A stretch of DNA of 64,000 bases. Origin: Pedobacter hartonius. GTDB lineage: Bacteria > Bacteroidota > Bacteroidia > Sphingobacteriales > Sphingobacteriaceae. The stretch is taken from assembly GCF_900107535.1 (NCBI RefSeq), contig NZ_FNRA01000011.1:155494-219493 (forward strand), read 5' to 3'. Positions 8,343 to 17,600 of the stretch are shown piece after piece. The notes under the pieces were generated by a model. The model made no database searches. It was not told the origin of the DNA and saw only the letters and a program-made list of their open reading frames with translations. The position numbers and the translations under genes are program-made. How positions within the stretch are numbered: the first letter of the stretch is position 1; every line of letters starts with the position of its first letter.

Positions 8343-9098
8343 ATGAGAACCGCACTAATTACAGGGGCAACTTCAGGTATTGGCGAAGCCTGCGCACATT
8401 TATTTGCACAGCAGGGCTACCGGATGATATTGGTTGCCAGAAAACAGGATAAACTGGAAAAAATTGCTAAACATTTTGCAGATAAGTACGCTGTAGAGAT
8501 TAAAACACTCATTGCGGACGTTAGAGATAAAGTTGCAGTAACTGATATACTGGAAGGGCTGCCGGGCGATTGGAAACAGGTTGATGTACTGGTCAACAAT
8601 GCCGGTTTAAGTTTAGGACTGGAACCAATTGACCAGGGCGATACCAGTGATTGGGATACGATGATCGACACCAATGTAAAAGGTTTGTTATATGTAACTA
8701 AAATTGTTTCCAACTGGATGATCAGCAACAAAAAGGGACATATCGTGAATATCGGATCTACGGCTGGTAAAGAGGTATATCCTGGCGGAAATGTATATTG
8801 TGCAACAAAACATGCTGTTGATGCACTAAATAAAGGAATGCGGGTCGACCTGCTTCCGCATGGTATAAAGGTTACAGCTGTTAACCCGGGCATGGTGGAA
8901 ACTGAATTTTCAAAGACCCGTTTTAAGGGTGATGAAGCCCGGGCAGACAAAGTGTATGAAGGCCTTGAGCCTTTGATTGCGCAGGATATTGCCGATGCGA
9001 TCTGGTTTGTGGTAAGCCGCCCCGCGCATGTCAACATCGATGATATGATCATCAGGCCAACTGCACAGGCCAATTCATATGTAACCAATAGAAAATAA
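8343..9098 (+). CDS. Short-chain dehydrogenase/reductase, YdfG-like
   Basis: This is a cytoplasmic NADP-preferring classical SDR oxidoreductase. It shows the cofactor motif TGATSGIG (7-14), NNAG (85-88), catalytic S139 in IGSTAG and Y152-CAT-K156. An arginine after the second strand (ARKQDK, 32-37) favours NADP. The length of 251 aa and the C-terminal stretch resemble YdfG, which oxidises 3-hydroxy acids and L-allo-threonine, but the substrate is not certain. The next gene begins 17 bases downstream, so the two probably share a transcript. Confidence 0.9.
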   Translation: MRTALITGATSGIGEACAHLFAQQGYRMILVARKQDKLEKIAKHFADKYAVEIKTLIADVRDKVAVTDILEGLPGDWKQVDVLVNNAGLSLGLEPIDQGDTSDWDTMIDTNVKGLLYVTKIVSNWMISNKKGHIVNIGSTAGKEVYPGGNVYCATKHAVDALNKGMRVDLLPHGIKVTAVNPGMVETEFSKTRFKGDEARADKVYEGLEPLIAQDIADAIWFVVSRPAHVNIDDMIIRPTAQANSYVTNRK

Positions 9099-9115
9099 TA
9101 GAAATTAGTAAATAT

Positions 9116-9562
9116 ATGGTATCAACAATTATTGATCAGGAAATAAAAAAGGCGATGTTAGCTAAAGATCAGGCAAAGTTAAGAGGCCTGCGTGCGATAA
9201 AAGCTGCATTATTACTGGCCAGGACAGAAAAGGGTTCTGCCGAAGAAATTAACGAAGAGGCTGAACTAAAAATCCTGCAGAGATTAGTGAAACAAAGAAA
9301 AGAGTCTGCTGATATATACAAACAGCAGGGAAGGGAAGACCTTTCTGTGATCGAGGAAGAAGAAATTGAAGTGATCAGCCAGTTTATGCCGCAACAGCTG
9401 AGCAGGGAAGAAGTGGAGACCCTGGTAGCCAGCCTGATCAAAGATTCAGGTGCAAGTTCTGTAAAAGATATGGGCAAAGTAATGGGCCTTGCCAACAAGG
9501 AACTGGCCGGAAAAGCCGATGGTAAGCTGATCGCCGAGATCGTGAAAAGTCAATTGGCATAA
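9116..9562 (+). CDS. GatB/YqeY domain protein
   Basis: This 148-aa protein is a stand-alone YqeY domain, related to the tRNA-binding tail of the GatB subunit of Asp/Glu-tRNA amidotransferase. The pattern MVSTIIDQEIKKAMLAKD at the start, with ISQFMPQQLSREEVE in the middle and GKVMGLANKELAGKADGK near the end, is typical. The domain's cellular role is not established. It follows the SDR gene at 17 bases. Confidence 0.92.
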   Translation: MVSTIIDQEIKKAMLAKDQAKLRGLRAIKAALLLARTEKGSAEEINEEAELKILQRLVKQRKESADIYKQQGREDLSVIEEEEIEVISQFMPQQLSREEVETLVASLIKDSGASSVKDMGKVMGLANKELAGKADGKLIAEIVKSQLA

Positions 9563-9720
9563 ATTGTGTTACTCACCGTAGAAAGAACAATATTTTTAAA
9601 ATTAACTGTTAATATTGCTGTAAATTGAAATTGCCTGTTAACTTAGTACTATTACATTTTGAAATCAACTGTTGACCATAAACTCTATATTACAATCAAA
9701 CAACAAAAAAATATAAACAC

Positions 9721-10485
9721 ATGAAATACGAGGTAATAGAAGAGGATGGGTTTAATTTTATAGAAGCCGGTGAAGGCGAACCCCTGGTATTACTTCATGG
9801 TTTGATGGGAGAGCTGAGTAACTGGGAACCCACAATTGATCATTTTAAAGATCGTTACCGTGTTCTTGTACCTATACTGCCGATATATGAATTGCCGCTG
9901 CTGACGCTTGGGGTGAAAAGCCTGGCGAAGTATGTACATAAATTTATAAAGTTTAAAAAACTTGGACAGGTAGTGTTGGTTGGCAATTCACTGGGTGGCC
10001 ATGTGGGCCTGGTGGTTACGGCAGCACACCAGGAAAGCGTGAAAGCACTGGTGCTTACCGGCAGCTCAGGATTATATGAGAATGCCTTTGGCGGTTCCTT
10101 CCCGAGAAGGGAAAGTTATGATTATATCCGTGAAAAAGTGGAGTTCACTTTTTACGATCCTGCCATAGCAACAAAAGAACTGGTTGACGAAGTTTACAAA
10201 TCGGTGAATGAACGTTCAAGAGTTATTCGTATTTTAGCATTAGCGAAGTCTGCCATACGTCACAACATGGCAAAAGAACTTTCTAAAATAACGATCCCGG
10301 TTTCGCTGATCTGGGGCAGGCAGGATAAAGTTACACCGCCGGAAGTGGCTGAGGAATTTCACCAGCTTTTGCCCAATTCAGAACTAAACTGGGTTGATAA
10401 ATGCGGCCATGCGCCGATGATGGAGCGCCCCGATGTTTTTATCCCGTACCTGAATACATTTTTAGATAGAATTTTACTGAAATAA
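9721..10485 (+). CDS. Alpha/beta hydrolase (MenH-like fold)
   Basis: This is a cytoplasmic alpha/beta-hydrolase of 254 aa. The oxyanion region is LLHGLMG (24-30), the nucleophile elbow is GNSLGG with S90 (88-93), the acid is probably D202 in GRQDKVTP, and the histidine is H230 in KCGHAPMMERP. The pattern fits the MenH/esterase group; the substrate is unknown. An A-rich 158-base gap precedes it. It ends two bases before the CBS-domain gene, so the two are probably cotranscribed and lead into nadK. Confidence 0.88.
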   Translation: MKYEVIEEDGFNFIEAGEGEPLVLLHGLMGELSNWEPTIDHFKDRYRVLVPILPIYELPLLTLGVKSLAKYVHKFIKFKKLGQVVLVGNSLGGHVGLVVTAAHQESVKALVLTGSSGLYENAFGGSFPRRESYDYIREKVEFTFYDPAIATKELVDEVYKSVNERSRVIRILALAKSAIRHNMAKELSKITIPVSLIWGRQDKVTPPEVAEEFHQLLPNSELNWVDKCGHAPMMERPDVFIPYLNTFLDRILLK

Positions 10486-10487
10486 CA

Positions 10488-11150
10488 ATGTTTGCATCTG
10501 AACTCATATCCAATTCAATCCCTCCCTTGCGGACGTATGACACAGTTCAGGTGGCATTGGACAGGCTGTCTGAGTTCAAACTGTACCATTTGCCCATCGT
10601 AAATGAAACCCAGTTCCTGGGTATTGTAGCTGAAGAAGAATTACTGGAAGTCCGTCATCCTGAAGAGGCTCTTGGTGGACTTTCATTAACCATTCTCAAC
10701 CCCTTTGTCTACCAGGATGCACATATTTATGATGTGATCCGGGTGTTTTACCAGTTGCAGCTGTCAATCGTACCTGTGCTGGATTACAGTAAAAATTATC
10801 TTGGAATCATTTCCATACACAACCTGATCGATTATACTTCAGAGATCTATGCGGTAAAAGAACCGGGAGGAATTATTGTTCTGGAGATCAACAACAGGAA
10901 CAATTCCCTGTCTCATATGGCACAGATCATTGAGGGCGACAATGCACAGATCCTCTCTTCCTATGTGCAGTCCTTCCAGGATTCTACCCGTCTTGAAGTC
11001 ACGCTGAAAATCAATAAAACCGAACTTTCAGGTATCATTTCTTCCTTTGAAAGATATAATTACCAGGTTAAGGCTGTTTTTAACAGCACGATCACCGATA
11101 ATGGTACCGAAGACCGCTATAATTCACTGATGAATTATTTGAATGTATAA
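10488..11150 (+). CDS. CBS-domain protein with C-terminal ACT-like region
   Basis: This 220-aa cytoplasmic protein has two CBS motifs in residues about 1-125 (LYHLPIVNETQFLGIVAEE and QLSIVPVLDYSKNYLGIIS are the characteristic strand pairs) and a C-terminal region of about 80 residues with an ACT-like alternation (GGIIVLEINNRNNSLSHMAQ). CBS pairs usually bind adenosine nucleotides and control a partner. The partner is not visible here. The gene is usually found just before nadK in this phylum, as here. Confidence 0.85.
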   Translation: MFASELISNSIPPLRTYDTVQVALDRLSEFKLYHLPIVNETQFLGIVAEEELLEVRHPEEALGGLSLTILNPFVYQDAHIYDVIRVFYQLQLSIVPVLDYSKNYLGIISIHNLIDYTSEIYAVKEPGGIIVLEINNRNNSLSHMAQIIEGDNAQILSSYVQSFQDSTRLEVTLKINKTELSGIISSFERYNYQVKAVFNSTITDNGTEDRYNSLMNYLNV

Positions 11151-11211
11151 TTAGTACGGCAAAACTCCTTTTGTTACCTTAGCGTCGTCATATTAAAAAC
11201 AATAAGCGCTA

Positions 11212-12093
11212 ATGAAGATTGCAATATACGGCAGAGAGTTTAACAATAGCGTTTTACCTTTTGTGCAGGATGTTTTTGATGCCCTTCAGGAATACGGAAT
11301 TGAAACGATCGTACATCAGGATTACCACGAGTTTATTGAAGATAAGGTAAAGCTGCCTCCGGGAATGACCACTTTTTGTGATCATCCGGGATTGTGTAAT
11401 AACGCTGATGTGCTCATTAGTCTGGGCGGTGACGGAACTTTACTTGATACACTGGCGCTGGTCCGTGATTCGGGAATACCGGTAATCGGAATCAACTTTG
11501 GCCGTCTGGGCTTCCTGGCAAGTATAAACAAGAATGAGATCAAAAATGCAATACAGGCCCTGGTGAACCAGGAATATTCCCTGGATAAAAGAACCCTGCT
11601 GAATGTTGAATCCAAACATCACCTGTTCGGGGAGGAGAATTTTGCCCTAAATGATATCACTATTCACCGGCGTGACAATACGGCCATGATGATCATTCAT
11701 GCCTATATGAATGATGAATTTATTAACTCCTACTGGGCTGACGGGCTGATTATCGCAACGCCTACGGGGTCTACCGCTTATTCCCTGAGCTGCGGCGGCC
11801 CCATCATCTTTCCCAGTGCACAGAACTTTGTCATTACCCCTATCGCACCGCACAACTTAAATGTGAGGCCTGTGATTATTCCCGATGATGTTTCCCTGAG
11901 ATTTGAAGTAGAAGCGAGGAGCACTAAATTCCTGGTATCCTGTGATTCCAGAACCGCAACTGTTGACAGATCCGTAAAAATAACCGTTAATAAAGCTGCG
12001 TTTCACGTCAACCTGATTCGTTTGCACAATGAAAGTTACCTGACCACGCTCCGGAATAAATTGCTTTGGGGGATTGATACGCGCAATTATTAA
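11212..12093 (+). CDS. nadK: NAD kinase
   Basis: NadK phosphorylates NAD to NADP in the cytoplasm. The diagnostic GGDGT is at 72-76, FGRLGFLA at 96-103, and the second conserved block TPTGSTAYSLSCGG at 183-196; the usual NE/ND motif appears as ALNDI (145-149). The length of 293 aa is normal. The weak box TACCTTAG about 35 bases upstream may be its promoter. It is followed by the PorG-like gene after one base. Confidence 0.96.
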   Translation: MKIAIYGREFNNSVLPFVQDVFDALQEYGIETIVHQDYHEFIEDKVKLPPGMTTFCDHPGLCNNADVLISLGGDGTLLDTLALVRDSGIPVIGINFGRLGFLASINKNEIKNAIQALVNQEYSLDKRTLLNVESKHHLFGEENFALNDITIHRRDNTAMMIIHAYMNDEFINSYWADGLIIATPTGSTAYSLSCGGPIIFPSAQNFVITPIAPHNLNVRPVIIPDDVSLRFEVEARSTKFLVSCDSRTATVDRSVKITVNKAAFHVNLIRLHNESYLTTLRNKLLWGIDTRNY

Positions 12094-12094
12094 C

Positions 12095-12892
12095 ATGAGG
12101 TTCAAAAGGATACTTTTTTCTGGTACGCTGTTTTGCCTGCTTTCTGCAGCTGCTACCGCCCAGGTGATGGAGGTTGGGGCAAATGTGGGCGCTGGAGGAT
12201 ATCTGGGCGACCTTAACCCGAAGAATCCTTTTGATGTCAGCGGGGCAGCCTTTGGCGCCTTTGTGAAGGCAAACCTGGATCCGTACTGGGCCATTGGGCT
12301 GCATTATAACCACGGAAAAATAAAAGATAACGATGCAACTTCGTCCAACGCCGATTTCAGAAACAGGAACCTTAATTTCAGTACCCCGCTCAATGAACTG
12401 AGCTTTCAGGTGGACTTTAATTTTTTTGATTATTTTTCTGGCGGTGGCCGGAAGAACTTCAGCCCCTATATATTCGCAGGGATCGGCGGAGTGCTTTTCA
12501 ACCCCAGGGCTACCTATTACGGGCAGGAGTACGAACTTAAATACTACCATACTGAAGGCAGGACATACAGAAATTACGCAATCAGTATTCCCTATGGTGC
12601 CGGTATAAAATACCGGATATCTGATCACTGGGGGCTGCTCACACAGTTGGGTTACAGAACCGCGCATACCGATTACCTGGATGATGTGGGGGATAAATAC
12701 CCGCAGACCGATGTCTACGGAAGGGATGACAGGGAGAACCCGGTCCGGGTGAACCTTTCTAACCCCTCGCCGTTCCCCCAAAACGTGCGTCCCGGCGATC
12801 AGCGCGGGGATTATCGTAAATATGACACCTATTTTTTCTTTCATGTCGGGATTTCCTATACCTTCATCTCGGATAAGTGTTTTACTTTTTAA
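12095..12892 (+). CDS. porG: PorG/DUF6089-family outer-membrane protein (type IX secretion)
   Basis: This is a predicted outer-membrane beta-barrel of the DUF6089 family, to which the type IX secretion protein PorG belongs; PorG links the periplasmic PorK/N ring to the outer membrane. A signal peptide MRFKRILFSGTLFCLLSAAATA is cleaved near residue 22. The mature part has GANVGAGGYLGDLNPKN and a C-terminal strand FFHVGISYTFISDKCFTF. I start at the ATG at 12095, seven codons after an in-frame TTG, because it gives a clean signal peptide. In Porphyromonas gingivalis porG sits in the same neighbourhood (before uppS, bamA and two skp genes), which supports the call. Confidence 0.8.
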   Translation: MRFKRILFSGTLFCLLSAAATAQVMEVGANVGAGGYLGDLNPKNPFDVSGAAFGAFVKANLDPYWAIGLHYNHGKIKDNDATSSNADFRNRNLNFSTPLNELSFQVDFNFFDYFSGGGRKNFSPYIFAGIGGVLFNPRATYYGQEYELKYYHTEGRTYRNYAISIPYGAGIKYRISDHWGLLTQLGYRTAHTDYLDDVGDKYPQTDVYGRDDRENPVRVNLSNPSPFPQNVRPGDQRGDYRKYDTYFFFHVGISYTFISDKCFTF

Positions 12893-12936
12893 AATTTACC
12901 GTTAAAGTTTATGGTAGAAATAAACAAAATAACTTA

Positions 12937-12944
12937 TAACTTTG
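12937..12944 (+). promoter_or_regulatory. -7 promoter box for the uppS-bamA region (TAACTTTG)
   Basis: TAACTTTG matches TAnnTTTG and lies 70 bases before the uppS ATG, after the porG stop. A weaker CATATTTG is nearer the start (12999-13006). Confidence 0.4.
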
Positions 12945-13014
12945 ACCCTTCTTTTAGGAGTGGTCTAACAAACTCTTCTGATTGTTAGACATTTTAGCCA
13001 TATTTGCACCAATA

Positions 13015-13755
13015 ATGGGATTTAAAGAACAAATAGATATTAGCCGCTTACCAGAACACATCGCTATCATTATGGATGGGAATGGAAGATGGGCTAAAAA
13101 TCAGGGCAAATTCAGATCCTTCGGACATGAGAGCGGGGTTGTATCGCTAAAAGACGTGGTAGAAGGATGTTCGGATATCGGAGTGAAATATCTTACGGTA
13201 TATGCATTCTCTACGGAGAACTGGAACAGGCCAATTGAAGAGGTGAATTTATTGATGGAATTGTTGATTTCTACCATCAATGCCGAGATCGTTACGCTCA
13301 ATAAGAATAATATCAGGCTGAACGCCATCGGCGATATTGCCTCTTTGCCTCAGAAATGTATCGATGACCTGAAGCATGCCATGGAAGAAACATCAAAAAA
13401 CACCAGTTGTACACTGACACTTGCATTAAGTTACAGTTCCAAGTGGGAGATCGTTCAGGCTGCAAAAAAACTTGCCCTGCTGGTGAAGGATGGAAAGATG
13501 GACATTAATGATATCAATGAATCATCATTTTCTTCTCAGTTAACAACGGTGAACATGCCCGATCCTGAGCTGCTGATCCGTACGGGCGGTGAACACAGGA
13601 TCAGTAATTATCTGCTTTGGCAAATAGCCTATGGCGAACTTTATTTCACTGAAACAATGTGGCCCGACTTCATGAAGGAAGATCTTTTTGAAGCTATTGT
13701 AGACTATCAAAAGCGCGAACGTCGCTTCGGTAAAATTAGTGAACAGTTGAACTAA
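13015..13755 (+). CDS. uppS: Undecaprenyl diphosphate synthase (isoprenyl transferase)
   Basis: UppS makes the C55 carrier lipid for peptidoglycan and other envelope polymers from FPP and IPP. The catalytic block is IAIIMDGNGRWAK (16-28, D21), and the C-terminal IPP-binding region LLIRTGGEHRISNYLLWQ is present. The length of 246 aa is normal. I start at the ATG giving MGFKEQIDIS; a TTG 11 codons upstream would add an unconserved tail. It lies just before bamA, a conserved order in Bacteroidetes. Confidence 0.95.
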   Translation: MGFKEQIDISRLPEHIAIIMDGNGRWAKNQGKFRSFGHESGVVSLKDVVEGCSDIGVKYLTVYAFSTENWNRPIEEVNLLMELLISTINAEIVTLNKNNIRLNAIGDIASLPQKCIDDLKHAMEETSKNTSCTLTLALSYSSKWEIVQAAKKLALLVKDGKMDINDINESSFSSQLTTVNMPDPELLIRTGGEHRISNYLLWQIAYGELYFTETMWPDFMKEDLFEAIVDYQKRERRFGKISEQLN

Positions 13756-13818
13756 TTTTACTTTTAACACTTTTTAACATGTGTTTAAATTAACTTAGCA
13801 ACGTTTTTTAGATTGTAA

Positions 13819-16377
13819 ATGAAAAGAATATACCAACTTATATTATTGTTGTTGATCGGGTTACCGACAATGGCCCAGATCAACCGTCCCAAGTCTAACC
13901 CTGCCACCCCAAGCTTAAAAGTAAGCGGTACGGATTTAGATTATTTTCAGCCTAAAGAATACATTATTGGAGGAACAACGCTGAGCGGAGCAAAGTTCAT
14001 TGATAAAGAGGTTATTATCACACTTTCGAAATTAATTAAAGGGGAAAGGATTTTACTGCCCGGCGAAGCCACTTCTGCGGCAATCAAAACATTATGGGCC
14101 CAGGGATTGTTTGATGATGTTGAACTGAATATTGCCAAACTTGTTGAAGATACAGTTTACTTTGATATCCAGGTAGTAGAGCGCCCGCGCTTAAGCTCAT
14201 TTGAACTCAACGGACTGAGCAAGTCACAGAAAACGGATATCACTGAAAAGCTGAATTCGAAATCCGGAAAGACAATCATCAACGAAAATACGTATAACAG
14301 TACCACTTCGACCATCAACAAATATCTTGCCGAGAAAGGCTTTTTCTTTACCAAGATTGATTACAAAACGAAGCCGGATCCCAATATGGAAAACGGAGTT
14401 GTGCTGCAGGTTTTTGTAGATAAGGGGCGCAAGGTAAAGGTGCACGATATAGAGTTTACAGGCAATAAGAATTTCAAGCCTGTCCAGTTGCGTAAGTTTA
14501 TGAAGAAAACCAAGGTAATGGCCTTTTATAAAGTGTTCGGCCCTGGTAAATTCAGTAAGGAAAAATACGCGGAGGATAAGGAGAAACTGGTTGCTAAAAT
14601 GCAGGAGAAAGGTTACCGTGATGCAACGATCATAAAAGATACGACATACAGGCACAACGAAAAATCTGTCGGCATCAAAATTGACCTGTATGAAGGCCCG
14701 AAATATTATGTGGGTAACATTACTTGGGCAGGAAATGCAAAATATGCTACCAAGGACCTTTCCAAGGTACTTGCCATCGAAAAGGGCGATATTTTCAGCG
14801 AAGAAAAACTGAATGTTAAACTTCATGGTAATGGTGCCGAAAGTGATGACGTATCCAGCATCTACCTGAATGATGGTTACCTGACTTTTAACGTTGAGCC
14901 TATTCAGACAAAAATTTACAATGATACGGTAGACCTGGAAGTAAGGGTCTATGAAGGACCTCAGTATACCAATAACAGGATCACCGTTAAAGGGAATACC
15001 ATCACGAATGACAGGGTAGTACTGCGTGCAGTACGTACGAGACCCGGTGACAAGTTCTCCAAAGAATTACTGGTCCGTACCGTAAGGGATATCGGTCAGT
15101 TAGGAAACTTCGACGAATCTAAAACCGTTCCTACACCGAAACCTAACCCTTCGGATGGTACAGTGGATATTGAATACGCCGTTGAGGAGAAACCTTCAGA
15201 TCAGGTAGAACTATCAGGTGGTTTTGGTGGTGGCCGTGTGATCGGAACAATCGGGCTTACCTTCAACAACTTCTCCCTGAGAAACCTTTTTAATCCAAAA
15301 GCATATAAACCCCTTCCCAAAGGAGACGGACAAAAGCTGAGCCTTCGCGGCCAGACAAACGGAAGTTATTACCAGTCGTACAGTTTCTCTTTCTCTGAAC
15401 CATGGCTGGGCGGTAAGAAACCGGTGAGTTTTGGTTTAAGTGCCTTCACTTCATTGCAGTCTTATAATTCAACTACTACCACTGCTGCACAAAGAATTCG
15501 TTTAAATGGTGTAACCGTGAGTTTGGGAAGAGTTTTAAAATGGCCTGATAACTACTTCCAGTTAACCCACTCGATCAATGCACAGCAATATATTTTGAAT
15601 AATTATCCGGGATATTTGTTTTCTACCGGTACTTCTTATAACTTTAACTTAACGCAGGAGCTGAGCAGGGATTCAAGAAATTCACCGATCTTCCCAACTG
15701 AGGGTTCTTATTTTAAGTTTACTATACAAGCAACGCCACCTTATTCGTTATTGAACAATACGAATTATGCAACAGCTTCGGATAAACAGAAATACAGATT
15801 CACAGAATACCATAAATGGAAGTTTGAAGGGCAATGGTTCCAGAGACTTGCCGGTAAATTTGTGGTGAAAGCACAGGTGCAGTTTGGTTTCCTGGGTTCG
15901 TATAACCAGGCTGTCGGCCAGTCTGCATTTGAAAGGTTTAAATTGGGTGGTGACGGTATGCAGGGATTTGACTTCCTTCAGGGATCAGAGCTGATCACGA
16001 TGCGTGGTTATGCGAATAACGTGGTGATTCCTACTACTGCAACAACCTCACAACAGATCAATATTGCACAGAACTCGGGTAGCCCGATCTACAGCAAATA
16101 TGTAATGGAACTGAGATATCCTGTAATCGCAAGTCAGCAGGCTACAGCCTACCTGATCGGTTTTGCAGAGGGTGGTAATACCTGGAACAAGTTTTCCGAT
16201 TACAACCCTTTTAATATTAGAAGGTCTGCAGGTATTGGAGCAAGGATATTTTTACCGATCTTTGGAATGCTGGGTATAGATTACGGACATGCATTTGATA
16301 CGATTCCTGGTATAACTGACGGAGGTAAACAATCCTTCACATTTAGTATCGCTCAGCAGTTGGGTGGCTTTAATTAA
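13819..16377 (+). CDS. bamA: Outer-membrane protein assembly factor BamA
   Basis: BamA is the Omp85-family insertase for outer-membrane beta-barrels. A signal peptide (MKRIYQLILLLLIGLPTMA) precedes about 400 residues of POTRA repeats, with recurring elements such as VQVFVDKGRKVKVHDIEFTG-type strands, and a C-terminal barrel from about residue 470 that ends in FSIAQQLGGFN. The surface-loop motif of Omp85 barrels appears as FKLGGDGMQGF near residue 710. The length of 852 aa fits Bacteroidetes BamA. It is followed at eight bases by the first Skp-like gene, which encodes a chaperone for the same substrates; bamD lies far away at 62582. Confidence 0.95.
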   Translation: MKRIYQLILLLLIGLPTMAQINRPKSNPATPSLKVSGTDLDYFQPKEYIIGGTTLSGAKFIDKEVIITLSKLIKGERILLPGEATSAAIKTLWAQGLFDDVELNIAKLVEDTVYFDIQVVERPRLSSFELNGLSKSQKTDITEKLNSKSGKTIINENTYNSTTSTINKYLAEKGFFFTKIDYKTKPDPNMENGVVLQVFVDKGRKVKVHDIEFTGNKNFKPVQLRKFMKKTKVMAFYKVFGPGKFSKEKYAEDKEKLVAKMQEKGYRDATIIKDTTYRHNEKSVGIKIDLYEGPKYYVGNITWAGNAKYATKDLSKVLAIEKGDIFSEEKLNVKLHGNGAESDDVSSIYLNDGYLTFNVEPIQTKIYNDTVDLEVRVYEGPQYTNNRITVKGNTITNDRVVLRAVRTRPGDKFSKELLVRTVRDIGQLGNFDESKTVPTPKPNPSDGTVDIEYAVEEKPSDQVELSGGFGGGRVIGTIGLTFNNFSLRNLFNPKAYKPLPKGDGQKLSLRGQTNGSYYQSYSFSFSEPWLGGKKPVSFGLSAFTSLQSYNSTTTTAAQRIRLNGVTVSLGRVLKWPDNYFQLTHSINAQQYILNNYPGYLFSTGTSYNFNLTQELSRDSRNSPIFPTEGSYFKFTIQATPPYSLLNNTNYATASDKQKYRFTEYHKWKFEGQWFQRLAGKFVVKAQVQFGFLGSYNQAVGQSAFERFKLGGDGMQGFDFLQGSELITMRGYANNVVIPTTATTSQQINIAQNSGSPIYSKYVMELRYPVIASQQATAYLIGFAEGGNTWNKFSDYNPFNIRRSAGIGARIFLPIFGMLGIDYGHAFDTIPGITDGGKQSFTFSIAQQLGGFN

Positions 16378-16385
16378 TAAAAAAA

Positions 16386-16916
16386 ATGAAAAAAGGTATT
16401 TTAATTGGTTTTTTAATGTTTGCAACTTTTGGTGCTTTTGCACAAAAGTTTGCTTATGTAGACACAGAGTACATTCTTAAAAATTTGCCGGAATATAAAT
16501 CTTCACTGAATCAGCTGAATGTACTCTCGCAGCAGTTTCAAAAGGAATCAGATGCTAATTTTGCGGCGATCGATAAGATGTATAAAGCTTACCAGGCTGA
16601 CCAGGTATTGTTAACTGACGATATGCGCAAGCGCAGGGAGAATGACATTATCGAAAAAGAAAAAGCTGCAAAAGAATATCAGCGCCAGAAATTCGGCCCC
16701 GAAGGAGAGCTTTTCCAGACACGCAGCAAGTTGCTGAAACCTATCCAGGATAAAGTGACGTCCGTAATTTCAGACCTGGCAAAAACAAAGTTCCTCGACT
16801 TTATCTTTGATAAGAGTAGTGAGTCTACCATGATGATCTATTCGAGCAGTAATTATGACCTGAGCAATGATGTGATCATCAGACTGGGTTACAAACCAAG
16901 CACTTCAGTTAAATAG
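16386..16916 (+). CDS. OmpH/Skp-family periplasmic chaperone, first copy
   Basis: This is a 176-aa periplasmic coiled-coil chaperone of the OmpH/Skp family, which holds unfolded outer-membrane proteins. The signal peptide MKKGILIGFLMFATFGAFA is cleaved before Q20. The mature part begins KFAYVDTEYILKNLPEYK, the family N-terminal strand, and continues as a charged helical hairpin (about residues 45-120). It is eight bases downstream of bamA and 46 bases before a second member, so this is a tandem pair. Confidence 0.9.
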   Translation: MKKGILIGFLMFATFGAFAQKFAYVDTEYILKNLPEYKSSLNQLNVLSQQFQKESDANFAAIDKMYKAYQADQVLLTDDMRKRRENDIIEKEKAAKEYQRQKFGPEGELFQTRSKLLKPIQDKVTSVISDLAKTKFLDFIFDKSSESTMMIYSSSNYDLSNDVIIRLGYKPSTSVK

Positions 16917-16962
16917 ACACACTTAAATAAATATTAAAACACAATTATTAAGAACAATAGAA

Positions 16963-17541
16963 ATGAGAAAGTTAATTAACGTATTTTTTGTCGCAGCTGG
17001 CTTAGTGTTTACTGCTAACGTTGCAAGTGCTCAGCAAAAAATTGCACACATTGATTCTGAAGCGATCTTTGCCGCTATGCCGGAAGCCAAAACGGCATCG
17101 ACAACATTAGAAGCGCTGCAAAAACAAAAACAATCTGAGATTGGAAAAATGCAGACTGAATACCAGACTAAGTATGAAGCTGCAGTTGCATTAAACAAAA
17201 CAATGAGTGAAGCCAATAAAGAAACTGTAGGAAAAGAACTGCAGACTAAAAGTGCTGAATTGGATGATATGAAAAAACGTATCTCTGAATCTACTCAAAA
17301 AGCACAAGAGGATATCGCTGCTAAACAAAGTGAACTGTTGGCTCCATTGAACACAAAATTTATCAATGCTGTAAAAGCTGTGGCTAAAGAAAAAGGTTTT
17401 GCTTATGTTTTTGATATCTCTGCCCAGCAAGGTGCAAACAACCTGCTGGCATGGGAAGGTGGTGACGATGTTACTGCTGCTGTAAAAACTAAATTAGGTA
17501 TCTCCGGAACAACAGCTGCTGCAACTGCTCCTAAAAAATAG
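16963..17541 (+). CDS. OmpH/Skp-family periplasmic chaperone, second copy
   Basis: This is the second OmpH/Skp-like protein (192 aa). It has a signal peptide MRKLINVFFVAAGLVFTANVA with ASA-Q cleavage near residue 24, the strand KIAHIDSEAIFAAMPEAK, and a long K/E/Q-rich helical hairpin at about 45-130. An alanine/threonine-rich tail (GTTAAATAPKK) is not seen in the first copy. A perfect 28-base palindrome with a T run follows 20 bases after the stop and probably ends the bamA-skp-skp transcript. Confidence 0.9.
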   Translation: MRKLINVFFVAAGLVFTANVASAQQKIAHIDSEAIFAAMPEAKTASTTLEALQKQKQSEIGKMQTEYQTKYEAAVALNKTMSEANKETVGKELQTKSAELDDMKKRISESTQKAQEDIAAKQSELLAPLNTKFINAVKAVAKEKGFAYVFDISAQQGANNLLAWEGGDDVTAAVKTKLGISGTTAAATAPKK

Positions 17542-17561
17542 TCCTGAAAATATATTAAATT

Positions 17562-17597
17562 GCGGAACCAGGTATATACCTGGTTCCGCTTTTTTTT
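17562..17597 (+). terminator. Rho-independent terminator after the skp pair
   Basis: Bases 17562-17589 form a perfect palindrome (left half GCGGAACCAGGTAT) followed by eight T residues. The murI start codon is only three bases beyond, so murI is probably read by leak-through or has a promoter inside this region. Confidence 0.9.
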
Positions 17598-17600
17598 GAT

